Assembly: GCA_019745195.1 (NCBI GenBank)
Contig: JAIETL010000046.1
Coordinates: 18,099-82,098, forward strand
Length of the DNA: 64,000 nucleotides
Direction of reading: 5' to 3'
From: Beijerinckiaceae bacterium
GTDB taxonomy: Bacteria > Pseudomonadota > Alphaproteobacteria > Rhizobiales > Beijerinckiaceae
This document shows positions 42,576 to 49,881 of this stretch, in pieces. Position 1 is the stretch's first letter. Every line of letters starts with the position of its first letter. The notes beneath the pieces are model-generated. The model saw nothing but the letters and a program-made list of their open reading frames with translations, searched no databases and was not told where the DNA came from. A program made the translations under genes and the position numbers.

Positions 42576-42863
42576 TCACTCCTCACCGAATTTGCGCTCG
42601 ACGATGTCGATCAGCGCCGCGACAGCGGCGTCGGCATCGGCCCCGCTGGCTTTGAAATGCAGCACCTCGCCCTGCGAGGCCTTCACCCGCATGATCTTCA
42701 CGGGGCTCTTGGCGTCGGTCCACGGGCCGGCCGCGCTGGTCGCTACCTCGATGCGGGCGGCAAAGCGCTTGGCGAGCTGGGTGAGCTTCACCGACGGGCG
42801 GGCATGAAGCCCGACCGTATTGATGAGCCGGGCGCTGGCCGTCACCTCCTGCATGTCCGTCAC
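42576..42863 (-). CDS. HPr-type phosphocarrier protein, dha-dedicated
   Basis: A 95-residue HPr-like protein. His20 in the NTVGLHARPSVKL motif is the phosphorylation site used by enzyme I, and the overall length and the C-terminal helix (ADAAVAALIDIVERKFG) match HPr. The region of the regulatory Ser reads DAKSPVKIM. In E. coli an HPr domain is fused to DhaM; here it is a separate gene between dhaM (41 bases upstream) and enzyme I (three bases downstream). An internal ATG at residue 4 is an alternative start. Confidence 0.92.
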   Translation of the reverse strand: MTDMQEVTASARLINTVGLHARPSVKLTQLAKRFAARIEVATSAAGPWTDAKSPVKIMRVKASQGEVLHFKASGADADAAVAALIDIVERKFGEE

Positions 42864-42904
42864 GTCCTTCCAGATTGTCCCGTCACGTTGTCCCGCCGGC
42901 CATT

Positions 42905-43303
42905 TCAGGCCGACATCAGTTCCTCGGCGGTGGCGCGAACCACCGCAAGCGCCGATCCACCCGAGGCTTCCGTCGCCGCCATCACTGCGCCCTCGACGAT
43001 CGGCGCGTTGCAGATCACGATCCGCTCGCGCCGCTCCTCCGGCATCATCTCGACCGCCATCTCGCTATTGGTCTCGGCTCCGCCGAGATCGACCAGGATC
43101 GCGACGCCGGCCTCCGACCAGGCCCGGTCGATCGCGGCCATGATCGCGGCGACGTCGGTGCCGAGCCCGCCCTCGGCATTGCCGCCGACGCTGGCGAGCG
43201 GCACGTTGTCGCCGACCATCTGGCGCACCATGTCGGCCGCCCCCTCGGCGACCTTGGCCGAGTGCGACACGATCACGATTCCCACATTCGGGTTGGCTGG
43301 CAT
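42905..43303 (-). CDS. dhaM: dihydroxyacetone kinase phosphotransfer subunit DhaM (EIIA domain only)
   Basis: DhaM carries phosphate from HPr to the ADP held by DhaL. The 132-residue protein begins MPANPNVGIVIVSHSAKVAEG, in which His14 corresponds to the phosphorylated His of the mannose-type EIIA fold, and has the GGLGTDVAAI and LVDLGGAETNSEMA segments. It is the minimal DhaM: the HPr and enzyme I parts fused to DhaM in E. coli are encoded separately just downstream. The ATG at 43303 is four bases after the dhaL stop; an upstream extension of the frame lies inside dhaL and is not coding. Confidence 0.94.
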   Translation of the reverse strand: MPANPNVGIVIVSHSAKVAEGAADMVRQMVGDNVPLASVGGNAEGGLGTDVAAIMAAIDRAWSEAGVAILVDLGGAETNSEMAVEMMPEERRERIVICNAPIVEGAVMAATEASGGSALAVVRATAEELMSA

Positions 43304-43307
43304 GGCT

Positions 43308-43910
43308 TCAGGCTCCCAGGACGCCGCAGATGGCCCCGACGAGCAGCGCCGACGAGTGCGCCCCGGGGTCGACATGGCCGATCGAGCGCTCGCCCAGGAA
43401 CGAGGCGCGCCCGCGAATGGCTTTCAGCGGCGCGGTCGCCGCTGCAGCGTCATTGGCGACGCGCGGCAGACGCATACCGAGATCGGTCTCGCCGGCGGCC
43501 AGCGCAGCCTGCACGGGGGCGAGCACGTCGAGCATGGTCTTCTGGCCGAGCTCGGACTTGCCGCGCGCCTTCACCGCCTCGATCGCCGCGCCCAACGCCC
43601 GCGCCAGATCCGCAATCGTCGGCTCGGCTGGCAGCGCTTTGCCGAGGCTCATGAACAGCGTGCCGTAGAGCGGGCCGGACGCGCCGCCGACCTTCATCAC
43701 CAGCGTCGTGCCGATCGCCTTCAGCGCCTCGGGCAGCGGCTTGGCTACGATTGTGTCGGCATCGGCCAGCACCGCCTCGAAGCCGCGCTTCATGTTGAGA
43801 CCGTGATCGCCGTCGCCGATCGCCTGGTCGAGCGCCGTCAGTTCGTCGGCATAGGCGACCACAGTCGCCGTCATCGCCTCGATCAGCCTTCGCTTCAGTG
43901 CGTCATCCAT
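43308..43910 (-). CDS. dhaL: dihydroxyacetone kinase, ADP-binding subunit DhaL
   Basis: DhaL holds ADP and magnesium, is phosphorylated by DhaM, and transfers phosphate to the substrate on DhaK. The 200-residue helical-barrel protein has the metal- and ADP-binding DQAIGDGDHGLNM, then GGASGPLYGTLF and the C-terminal DPGAHSSALL motif. It starts three bases after the preceding ABC ATPase gene, tying kinase and transporter into one transcript. Confidence 0.95.
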   Translation of the reverse strand: MDDALKRRLIEAMTATVVAYADELTALDQAIGDGDHGLNMKRGFEAVLADADTIVAKPLPEALKAIGTTLVMKVGGASGPLYGTLFMSLGKALPAEPTIADLARALGAAIEAVKARGKSELGQKTMLDVLAPVQAALAAGETDLGMRLPRVANDAAAATAPLKAIRGRASFLGERSIGHVDPGAHSSALLVGAICGVLGA

Positions 43911-43913
43911 CGC

Positions 43914-44939
43914 TCACCTCGCCCGCTGGCCGTCGGCGTCGAAGAACAAGGGCCGCTGCAAGTTCACAGCCACCTCGTCGCCGACGGAGAGCCCTTCATC
44001 GGGATCGATCAGGCTGACGATCTGCTGCCCGCCCATGGCGATGTGCAGATGGTTCTGGTCGCCGAGCCGCTCGATCCAGGTGACCTTGCCTGTGCTCTGG
44101 CCAGTGACCGCGCCGTTCTTCGCCCTGGCGATGGCGAGATGCTCGGTGCGCGCGCCGATCACCTCTGCCGTCGCCGGTGCATCGATATGCGCAAACAGCG
44201 CGCGCGGCATCAGGTTGATGCCTGGGCTGCCGAGCCGCGTCGCGACATAGGTGTCGGCCGGATCCTCGTAAATGGCGCGCGGGCTGCCGATCTGGACGAG
44301 CCGGCCCCGGTCGATCACGCCGATGCGCGAGGCCAGCGTCATCGCCTCGGTCTGGTCGTGGGTGACGTAAAGCATGGTCGCGCCAAGATCCTGCTGGATG
44401 CGCTTCAGTTCGACGCGGAGTTCCGAGCGCAGCTTGGCGTCGAGCGAGGACAGCGGCTCGTCCATCAGGGAGATTGCCGGACGCCGCACCAAAGCGCGAC
44501 CGATCGCGACGCGCTGCATCTGGCCGCCCGACAGTTGCGTCGCGCGGTTGTCGAGCTTGTCTGCGATCCGCAGCAGGCCCGCCACCTCGCCGACGATGCG
44601 CTTCACCTCGGGCTCGGGCGTGCGCCGCGTCGGCGAGCGTAGGGGGAAGGCGAGATTGTCGAAAACGCTCAGATGCGGATAGAGCGAGTATTGCTGGAAC
44701 ACGAAAGTCACGTCGCGGGCGGCCGGCGGCAGGGCCGTGACATCGACGCCGTCAATGAGGACGCGTCCGGCATCGGGGCTCTCCAGCCCAGCGATGAGGC
44801 GCAGCGCAGTCGTCTTGCCGGCTCCGGTCGGTCCGAGCAGCACGACGAACTCGCCGTCGGCGATGGTCAGCGACAGCTCGGCGATGGCTACATTCGCGCC
44901 GAACCGCTTGGTCACCTGCGAGAGCGCGATCTCAGCCAT
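43914..44939 (-). CDS. sugar-type ABC transporter ATPase (second of two)
   Basis: A 341-residue ATPase of the UgpC/MalK class. Walker A GPTGAGKTT, Q-loop FVFQQYSLYPH, signature [15 protein letters not shown], Walker B SLMDEPLSSLDAKLR and the switch His in YVTHDQTEAM are present, followed by the C-terminal OB/TOBE region. The ATG at 44939 is chosen (MAEIALSQVTKRFG); the gene overlaps the preceding ATPase by eight bases. Two different ATPases serving one pair of permeases is also seen in the rhizobial glycerol transporter (GlpS/GlpT), which supports a polyol-like substrate by analogy. Confidence 0.9.
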   Translation of the reverse strand: MAEIALSQVTKRFGANVAIAELSLTIADGEFVVLLGPTGAGKTTALRLIAGLESPDAGRVLIDGVDVTALPPAARDVTFVFQQYSLYPHLSVFDNLAFPLRSPTRRTPEPEVKRIVGEVAGLLRIADKLDNRATQLSGGQMQRVAIGRALVRRPAISLMDEPLSSLDAKLRSELRVELKRIQQDLGATMLYVTHDQTEAMTLASRIGVIDRGRLVQIGSPRAIYEDPADTYVATRLGSPGINLMPRALFAHIDAPATAEVIGARTEHLAIARAKNGAVTGQSTGKVTWIERLGDQNHLHIAMGGQQIVSLIDPDEGLSVGDEVAVNLQRPLFFDADGQRAR

Positions 44940-46053
44940 GGTTGCGCCCCGTCGCAGCCGCCTCATGCAGCGCCGAGCGGATCGCCTTGCCCGTCGCGGC
45001 GTCGAACAGCGAGAGCCGCTCGGGCTTGAAGGAAAGGCTGACCCGGTCGCCCGCTCTGGCGCCCAGATGGGCCGGCAGGCGCGCCTTCAGCGTCCCGCGC
45101 GGCGTGGTCAGCGTGACGATCTGGTTGGTGCCGAGATACTCCGCGCCAAAAATTTCGGCCGGCAGGGCCGCGCTCGTTGCGCCGGGCTCGCCGATGACGA
45201 TCTGCTCGGGCCGGACTCCGAGCGCCAGCGGGCCGGCTCCGCGTGTCTCTCGCAGCGCCGGCAGGGCGACCGCCGTGCCGTCGATCGTCACCGCGGTAGC
45301 CCCCGTCGTCGTCGCTCCGTCGAATCGGACGAAGTTCATCGACGGCGAACCGATGAAATCGCCGACGAACATCGAGTTCGGCCGGTCGTAGATCTCCTGC
45401 GGCGATCCGAGTTGCTCGATGACGCCCTCGTTCATCACCGCGATGACGTCGGCCATCGACATCGCTTCGAGCTGGTCATGCGTGACATAGACCGTCGTCG
45501 CCTTCAGCCGGTCGTGCAGCGCCCGGAGCTCGCCGCACATCAGATGCCGGAACTCGGCGTCGAGCGCGCCGAGCGGCTCGTCCATCATGAAGGCTTTTGG
45601 TTCGCGCACGATCGCGCGGCCGAGTGCGACGCGCTGACGGTCGCCGCCCGAGAGCCCGGAGACCGGCTTGTCGAGCATGTGCTCGATGCGCAGCGTCCTC
45701 GCCGCCCCCTCGACGCGCCGTCGGGTCTCGTCCTTGGGCACGCCCATCGAGACCAGCGGGAAGGCGATGTTCTTGCGCACGTTCATATGCGGGTAGAGCG
45801 CGAAGAGCTGGAACACCATGGCGATGTCGCGCTCGCGGGCCCGCTTGAAGGTGACGTCCTCTCCGTCGAGCCGGATCGAGCCCGAGGAGGGCAGCTCCAG
45901 CCCCGCCACCATGCGCAACGTCGTGGTCTTGCCGCAGCCCGACGGGCCGAGCAGGCAGAAGAAGTCTCCATCCGCGACGGTGAAGCTCGTATCGCGCACG
46001 GCGGTGAAACCGCCGAACCGCTTGACCAGATTGTCGACCCGGATCTCCGCCAT
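44932..46053 (-). CDS. sugar-type ABC transporter ATPase (first of two)
   Basis: A 373-residue MalK-class ATPase beginning MAEIRVDNLVKRFGG. Walker A GPSGCGKTT, Q-loop MVFQLFALYPHMNV, signature LSGGDRQRVALGRAI, Walker B FMMDEPLGALDAEFR and YVTHDQLEAM are complete, with a TOBE-type C-terminal domain. It follows the small membrane protein gene after five bases and overlaps the second ATPase gene. Together with that paralogue it is expected to form a heterodimeric motor for the permeases encoded just upstream. Confidence 0.9.
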   Translation of the reverse strand: MAEIRVDNLVKRFGGFTAVRDTSFTVADGDFFCLLGPSGCGKTTTLRMVAGLELPSSGSIRLDGEDVTFKRARERDIAMVFQLFALYPHMNVRKNIAFPLVSMGVPKDETRRRVEGAARTLRIEHMLDKPVSGLSGGDRQRVALGRAIVREPKAFMMDEPLGALDAEFRHLMCGELRALHDRLKATTVYVTHDQLEAMSMADVIAVMNEGVIEQLGSPQEIYDRPNSMFVGDFIGSPSMNFVRFDGATTTGATAVTIDGTAVALPALRETRGAGPLALGVRPEQIVIGEPGATSAALPAEIFGAEYLGTNQIVTLTTPRGTLKARLPAHLGARAGDRVSLSFKPERLSLFDAATGKAIRSALHEAAATGRNHG

Positions 46054-46058
46054 CGCCT

Positions 46059-46283
46059 TCAGTCCGGAAACTTGGTGACGAAGGTGAACATCACCACGCC
46101 GGTGAGCGTGGTGACGAAGGAGTAGCCGTAGAGCGTCAGCGAGAGCGGCTGCAGCAGCATCAGAACGCCGGCGCCGATCAGCCCGCTCGCCAGCATCTCC
46201 ATCGGCCGGCGCCGCAGCGCTTTCGGCCAGCGCGAGGGCGGCGCGGCGTCAGGCTCGCGCGGGGAGATCGGATGCAGGCTCAT
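46059..46283 (-). CDS. small membrane protein of the ABC operon, unknown
   Basis: A 74-residue protein with a basic, Pro-rich N-terminus and two predicted helices (MLASGLIGAGVLMLLQPLSLTLY and FVTTLTGVVMFTFVT). Its start overlaps the stop of the second permease gene by four bases and it ends five bases before the first ATPase gene, so it is translationally tied to the transporter. The rhizobial glycerol ABC operon also has a small membrane protein (GlpU) in a comparable place, but I see no clear sequence match to it. A role as accessory transporter subunit is inference. Confidence 0.75.
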   Translation of the reverse strand: MSLHPISPREPDAAPPSRWPKALRRRPMEMLASGLIGAGVLMLLQPLSLTLYGYSFVTTLTGVVMFTFVTKFPD

Positions 46284-47248
46284 TTGCGCACCGCCCCGAA
46301 GGTGATGCCGCGCAGCAGATGCTTCCGCAGCAGCACGGTGAAGACCAGGATTGGGATCAGGAACAGCGTCGTTCCCGCCGCCACGGCCGGCCAGTCCTGC
46401 CCGCCCTCACCGATGATGATCGGGATGAAGGGCGGCGCGGTCTGGGCGCTTCCGGAGGTCAGCAGCACGGCGAAGGCATATTCGTTCCAGGCGAAGATCA
46501 GGCAAAAGATCGCGGTCGCGACGATGCCGGTCGTCGCCTGCGGCAGCACGACCTTGCGGAAGGCCTGCAGCCGGGTATAGCCGTCGATCATCGCCGCTTC
46601 CTCGTATTCGCGCGGAATTTCGTCGATGAAGCCCTTGAGCAGCCAGACCGCCAGCGAGACGTTGACCGAGGTGTAGAGCAGGATCATGCCGAGCCGCGTG
46701 TCGGAGAGGCCGAGTTCGCGATACATCAGGTAGATCGGGATCGCGACGGCGATCGGCGGCATCATCCGCGTCGACAGGATGAAGAACATCAGATCGTCCT
46801 TCAGCGGCACCTTGAAGCGCGAGAAGGCGTAGGCGGCGCAGGTACCCAGCAGCACCGAGAGCAGCGTCGAGCCAAAGGCGATGATCAGCGAGTTGACGAA
46901 GCGCGGCACGTAGTTCGACGCGCCGACGACAACCATGCTGCGCGAGCGCGTGATCGCCTCGCAGGCGCCAGCCGCCGGCGGCAGCGCGGCTATGTAGTCC
47001 TGTGTCTGGCGCGAGCGCGCGTTGAACAGGTTGCAATAGCCCTCGATCGAGGGCTCGAAATGCAAATAGGGCACGACCTTGGGCGGATAGGAGATCGAAT
47101 CCGGCGGCGTCTTGATGCTGGTCAGGCCGATCCAGATGAGTGGCACGAGCGCAACCAGCGCGTAGAGCACGACGATCGCGCCGGCGAGCAGCTTGACGCG
47201 GCCGCTCGGCGCGACGACCGAATGGGCGCTGGCGGATGCTCCGCTCAT
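46280..47248 (-). CDS. sugar-type ABC transporter permease (MalG-like)
   Basis: A 322-residue inner-membrane protein with six predicted helices, the first at about 17-40 (VKLLAGAIVVLYALVALVPLIW). The coupling-helix motif EYEEAAMIDGYTRLQAFRKVVLP is the EAA loop that docks on the ATPase. A periplasmic insertion of about 60 residues follows the first helix (with the CNLFNARSRQTQDY segment), longer than in most MalG proteins. ATG 47248 overlaps the stop of the first permease; the frame remains open upstream only as a shadow of that gene. Confidence 0.92.
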   Translation of the reverse strand: MSGASASAHSVVAPSGRVKLLAGAIVVLYALVALVPLIWIGLTSIKTPPDSISYPPKVVPYLHFEPSIEGYCNLFNARSRQTQDYIAALPPAAGACEAITRSRSMVVVGASNYVPRFVNSLIIAFGSTLLSVLLGTCAAYAFSRFKVPLKDDLMFFILSTRMMPPIAVAIPIYLMYRELGLSDTRLGMILLYTSVNVSLAVWLLKGFIDEIPREYEEAAMIDGYTRLQAFRKVVLPQATTGIVATAIFCLIFAWNEYAFAVLLTSGSAQTAPPFIPIIIGEGGQDWPAVAAGTTLFLIPILVFTVLLRKHLLRGITFGAVRK

Positions 47249-48207
47249 CGCGCCTTCACCGTGTTCAGCGCCTTCACATAGATGTTCGCCAGCCCGAACA
47301 CGGTGACGAACAGGATGATGGCGAAGGCCGAGGAATAGCCGGTGCGCCAGGCCTCGAAGGCGGCGCGCTTCAGCGTGATCGAGGCGAGCTCGGTGGTCGA
47401 GCCCGGCCCGCCCGAGGTCAGCAGGTTGACCATGTCGAACATCTTGAAGTTTTCGATGCCGCGAAACAGCACCGCCAGCATGATGAAGGGCAGGCACATG
47501 GGCAGCGTGATCGAGACGAACTGCCGCCAGTTCGAGGCGCGGTCGACCTCGGCGGCCTCGTAGATGTAGTCGGGGATCGAGCGCAGGCCGGCAAGGCAGA
47601 TCAGCATGACGTAGGGCGTCCACATCCAAGTATCGACGATGATGATCGCCCAGGGGCTGAGCGTCACGTCGCCGAGCATCTGGAAGGAGGAGGGCGGAAT
47701 GCCGGAGACAAACGAGACGACGTAATTGAACAGCCCGATCTGCGGCTGATAGAGAAACGTCCAGAAATTGCCGACCACGGCCGGCGACAGCATCATCGGG
47801 ATCAGGATCAGCGTCGTCCAGAAACCGTGGCCGCGGAACTTGCGGTCGATCAGATAGGCCAGCGCGAAGCCGATAACGGTCTGCAGCAGGATCGTCCAGA
47901 ACACGAAATGCGCGGTCGCCTGCATGCGCTGCCAGATCTCGGGATCCGACAGGATCGTCTGGTAGTGCTCGATCCCGACCTGGCGCAGCGGCGCGAAGGG
48001 GCGGTTGGCACGGTAGTTCGTGAAGGAGAGCTGGATCGTCCAGATCAGCGGGAACAGATTGATCGCCAGCAGCAGGAGCATCGTCGGCGCGATGAAGAGC
48101 CAGGCGATCGCCCTGTCGGAGAGGCCACGCACACGCCGGACGATCGGGGCATGGGCTGCGTGCATCGCTTGAGCGGTCCTGATGCTGGTGATGTCGCTGG
48201 CATTCAT
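47245..48207 (-). CDS. sugar-type ABC transporter permease (MalF/UgpA-like)
   Basis: A 320-residue permease with six predicted helices, starting with AIAWLFIAPTMLLLLAINLFPLIW. The EAA loop reads YEAAEVDRASNWRQFVSITLP, typical of the UgpA/MalF group. The gene lies 89 bases after the binding-protein gene; that gap holds a stable hairpin. It overlaps the second permease gene by four bases. The substrate is presumably a small carbohydrate given the kinase genes downstream. Confidence 0.92.
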   Translation of the reverse strand: MNASDITSIRTAQAMHAAHAPIVRRVRGLSDRAIAWLFIAPTMLLLLAINLFPLIWTIQLSFTNYRANRPFAPLRQVGIEHYQTILSDPEIWQRMQATAHFVFWTILLQTVIGFALAYLIDRKFRGHGFWTTLILIPMMLSPAVVGNFWTFLYQPQIGLFNYVVSFVSGIPPSSFQMLGDVTLSPWAIIIVDTWMWTPYVMLICLAGLRSIPDYIYEAAEVDRASNWRQFVSITLPMCLPFIMLAVLFRGIENFKMFDMVNLLTSGGPGSTTELASITLKRAAFEAWRTGYSSAFAIILFVTVFGLANIYVKALNTVKAR

Positions 48208-48241
48208 GACGCAGCACCGTTCAAAGGCAAAGCCGGGGGGT

Positions 48242-48266
48242 GGCTGCGCCCGATGAGGGCGCAGCC
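48242..48266 (-). other. intercistronic hairpin between binding protein and permease genes
   Basis: Perfect 10-bp stem GGCTGCGCCC (48242-48251) and GGGCGCAGCC (48257-48266) with a five-base loop and no T-run on the transcribed side. Its place directly after the binding-protein gene resembles mRNA-stabilising hairpins, such as those between malE and malF, that let the binding protein be made in excess. Confidence 0.7.
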
Positions 48267-48296
48267 GACGGTTCGGGACCAGATGAGGCTAGCGCG

Positions 48297-49625
48297 TCAG
48301 AGCTTGCCGTCTTCCTTGAAGACCTTGGTCCAGTCCTGGATCAAGAGGTCGAGCGCCTGCTTGGCCGTGCCCTTGTCGGCGACCACGTAGTCGTGGATGC
48401 GGGCCTGGTTGGCCTGCATCAGCTGGGCGTAGGAAGGCTCGGCCCAGAAATCGACGACCTGGCCCATGGCGACGAGAAAATCGGCGGCGAAGGGCGCCGA
48501 TTTGGCGAAGCCGGGATCGTTCAGCACGCCCTTGTGGCAGGTATAGCCGCCGAGTTCCCACCACTTCTTCTGCACGTCGAGCGAGGCGAACCATTTGATA
48601 TAGGCCAGCGCCTCGGCCTGATTGGCCGAATAGGACACAACCGAAAGGCCTTGGCCGCCAAGCTGCGAGCCCTTCTCCTTCTCGGCCGGATTGACGAAGA
48701 AACCGATCCTGTCGCCGCCGACATTCGGGTCCTTGTGCAGGCCGGGGAAGAAGGCGAACCAGTTCATCTGCAGCGCCGCCTGACCGGATTTGAAGGCGTC
48801 GAGCCCCTCCTGCATATAGGCGTTGGAATAGCCCGGCGGGGTGCAGCATTTGTACAGGGACTTGTAGAATTCGAGCCCCTTCACCGCGTCGTCGGAGTTG
48901 ACGAAGCCGGCCATGCTGTAGGGCTTCTTCGGATCCTGATACTTGAAGCCGAAGGGGTAGAGCGCGTTGGCGACGCCCATGGTGATGCCTTCCGAGCCGC
49001 GCTCGGTGAAGATCGCCGCGCCGTAGACCTTCTTGCCGTCGATGTCGCGGCCCTGGAAGAACTCGGCGATCTGCTTCAACTCGGTCTGGGTCTTTGGCGC
49101 GGCGAGGTCGCGGCCGTGCTTGGCCTTGAATTCGGCCTGCAGCGCCGGCCGCGAGAACCAGTCCTTGCGGTAGGTCCAGCCGAGCGCATCGCCCATCGCC
49201 GGCAGCGCCCAGTAGTTCGGCGTGCCCTTCGGCCATTCGGCGTAGCCGGCGACCGTCGCAGGCATGAAGTCGTCGATCTTGATGCCTTCCTTGGCGAAGA
49301 AGTCGTTCAGCTTGACGTAGTGCTTGTTCTCGGCCGAGCCGCCGATCCATTGCGAGTCGCCGATGATCAGGTCGCAGAGTTTGCCCTTGGAGTTGAGCTC
49401 GTTGAGCATCCGGTCGGCGAAGTTCGGCCAGGGCACGAACTCGAACTTCATCGCGATGTTGGTCTTCGCGGTGAAATCCTTCGACAATTCGACCAGCGCG
49501 TTGGCCGGGTCCCAGGCCGCCCAGCACAGGGTCAGCGACTTGCCCTGCGCCTGCGCCGCATTTGCGCCGAGCAACGCGCTCCCTGCGACGGTCGCGGCGA
49601 GCATCCAGGTCCTGATTGTTTTCAT
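48297..49625 (-). CDS. ABC transporter solute-binding protein
   Basis: A 442-residue periplasmic binding protein of the sugar (family 1) type. ATG 49625 starts a clear signal peptide (MKTIRTWMLAATVAGSALLG, cleavage near AAQA), preceded by an excellent ribosome-binding site GGGAGGG. The mature protein has the fold order expected: KSLTLCWAAWDP, a domain crossing around LCDLIIGDSQWIGG, aromatic-rich ligand-site residues (PNYWALPAMGDALGW, MNWFAFFPG), and a helical C-terminus. The frame extends upstream into the promoter region but lacks a signal there. It is the first gene of the ABC-Dha operon and would define the substrate. Confidence 0.93.
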   Translation of the reverse strand: MKTIRTWMLAATVAGSALLGANAAQAQGKSLTLCWAAWDPANALVELSKDFTAKTNIAMKFEFVPWPNFADRMLNELNSKGKLCDLIIGDSQWIGGSAENKHYVKLNDFFAKEGIKIDDFMPATVAGYAEWPKGTPNYWALPAMGDALGWTYRKDWFSRPALQAEFKAKHGRDLAAPKTQTELKQIAEFFQGRDIDGKKVYGAAIFTERGSEGITMGVANALYPFGFKYQDPKKPYSMAGFVNSDDAVKGLEFYKSLYKCCTPPGYSNAYMQEGLDAFKSGQAALQMNWFAFFPGLHKDPNVGGDRIGFFVNPAEKEKGSQLGGQGLSVVSYSANQAEALAYIKWFASLDVQKKWWELGGYTCHKGVLNDPGFAKSAPFAADFLVAMGQVVDFWAEPSYAQLMQANQARIHDYVVADKGTAKQALDLLIQDWTKVFKEDGKL

Positions 49626-49751
49626 GTTTTTACCCTCCCTCGGAATGCCGTCACCAGCCGTCATTGGGGTGACGGATGAACCTGCGCGACCGCGGTTCTC
49701 GCCACGGTCAAGCCAGTGATCAAGGCAAACGCCGGCGTCTCCTCGCGCTGT

Positions 49752-49792
49752 CTTGAAACGAACGCTCAAGTTCAGCGATTTGTTTAGTGAAC
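49752..49792 (-). promoter_or_regulatory. candidate operator region upstream of the ABC-Dha operon
   Basis: Two short inverted repeats lie side by side: CTTGA-N9-TCAAG (49752-49770) and GTTCA-N13-TGAAC (49770-49792). They sit 127-167 bases upstream of the binding-protein start in the 256-base gap that must carry the operon promoter. Arms are only five bases, so chance occurrence is possible. Confidence 0.25.
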
Positions 49793-49881
49793 AGGCTATG
49801 ACTTAACATGTCAAGCGCCGGCGCGCGGCCGCTAGCTGTTGCAATGCAATAGCTTATATCGCGTCGCAAAAAGTTTAGCGC

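Noticed and set aside
41142..44642. 1166-codon open frame opposite the dha and ATPase genes
   Set aside because: It spans several real genes with clear motifs and start/stop coupling on the other strand; composition is typical of an antisense shadow.
46280..48217. Possible fusion of the two permeases into one 645-residue protein
   Set aside because: The first half of that frame is an out-of-frame shadow of the upstream permease; ATG 47248 with an ATGA overlap is the real start.
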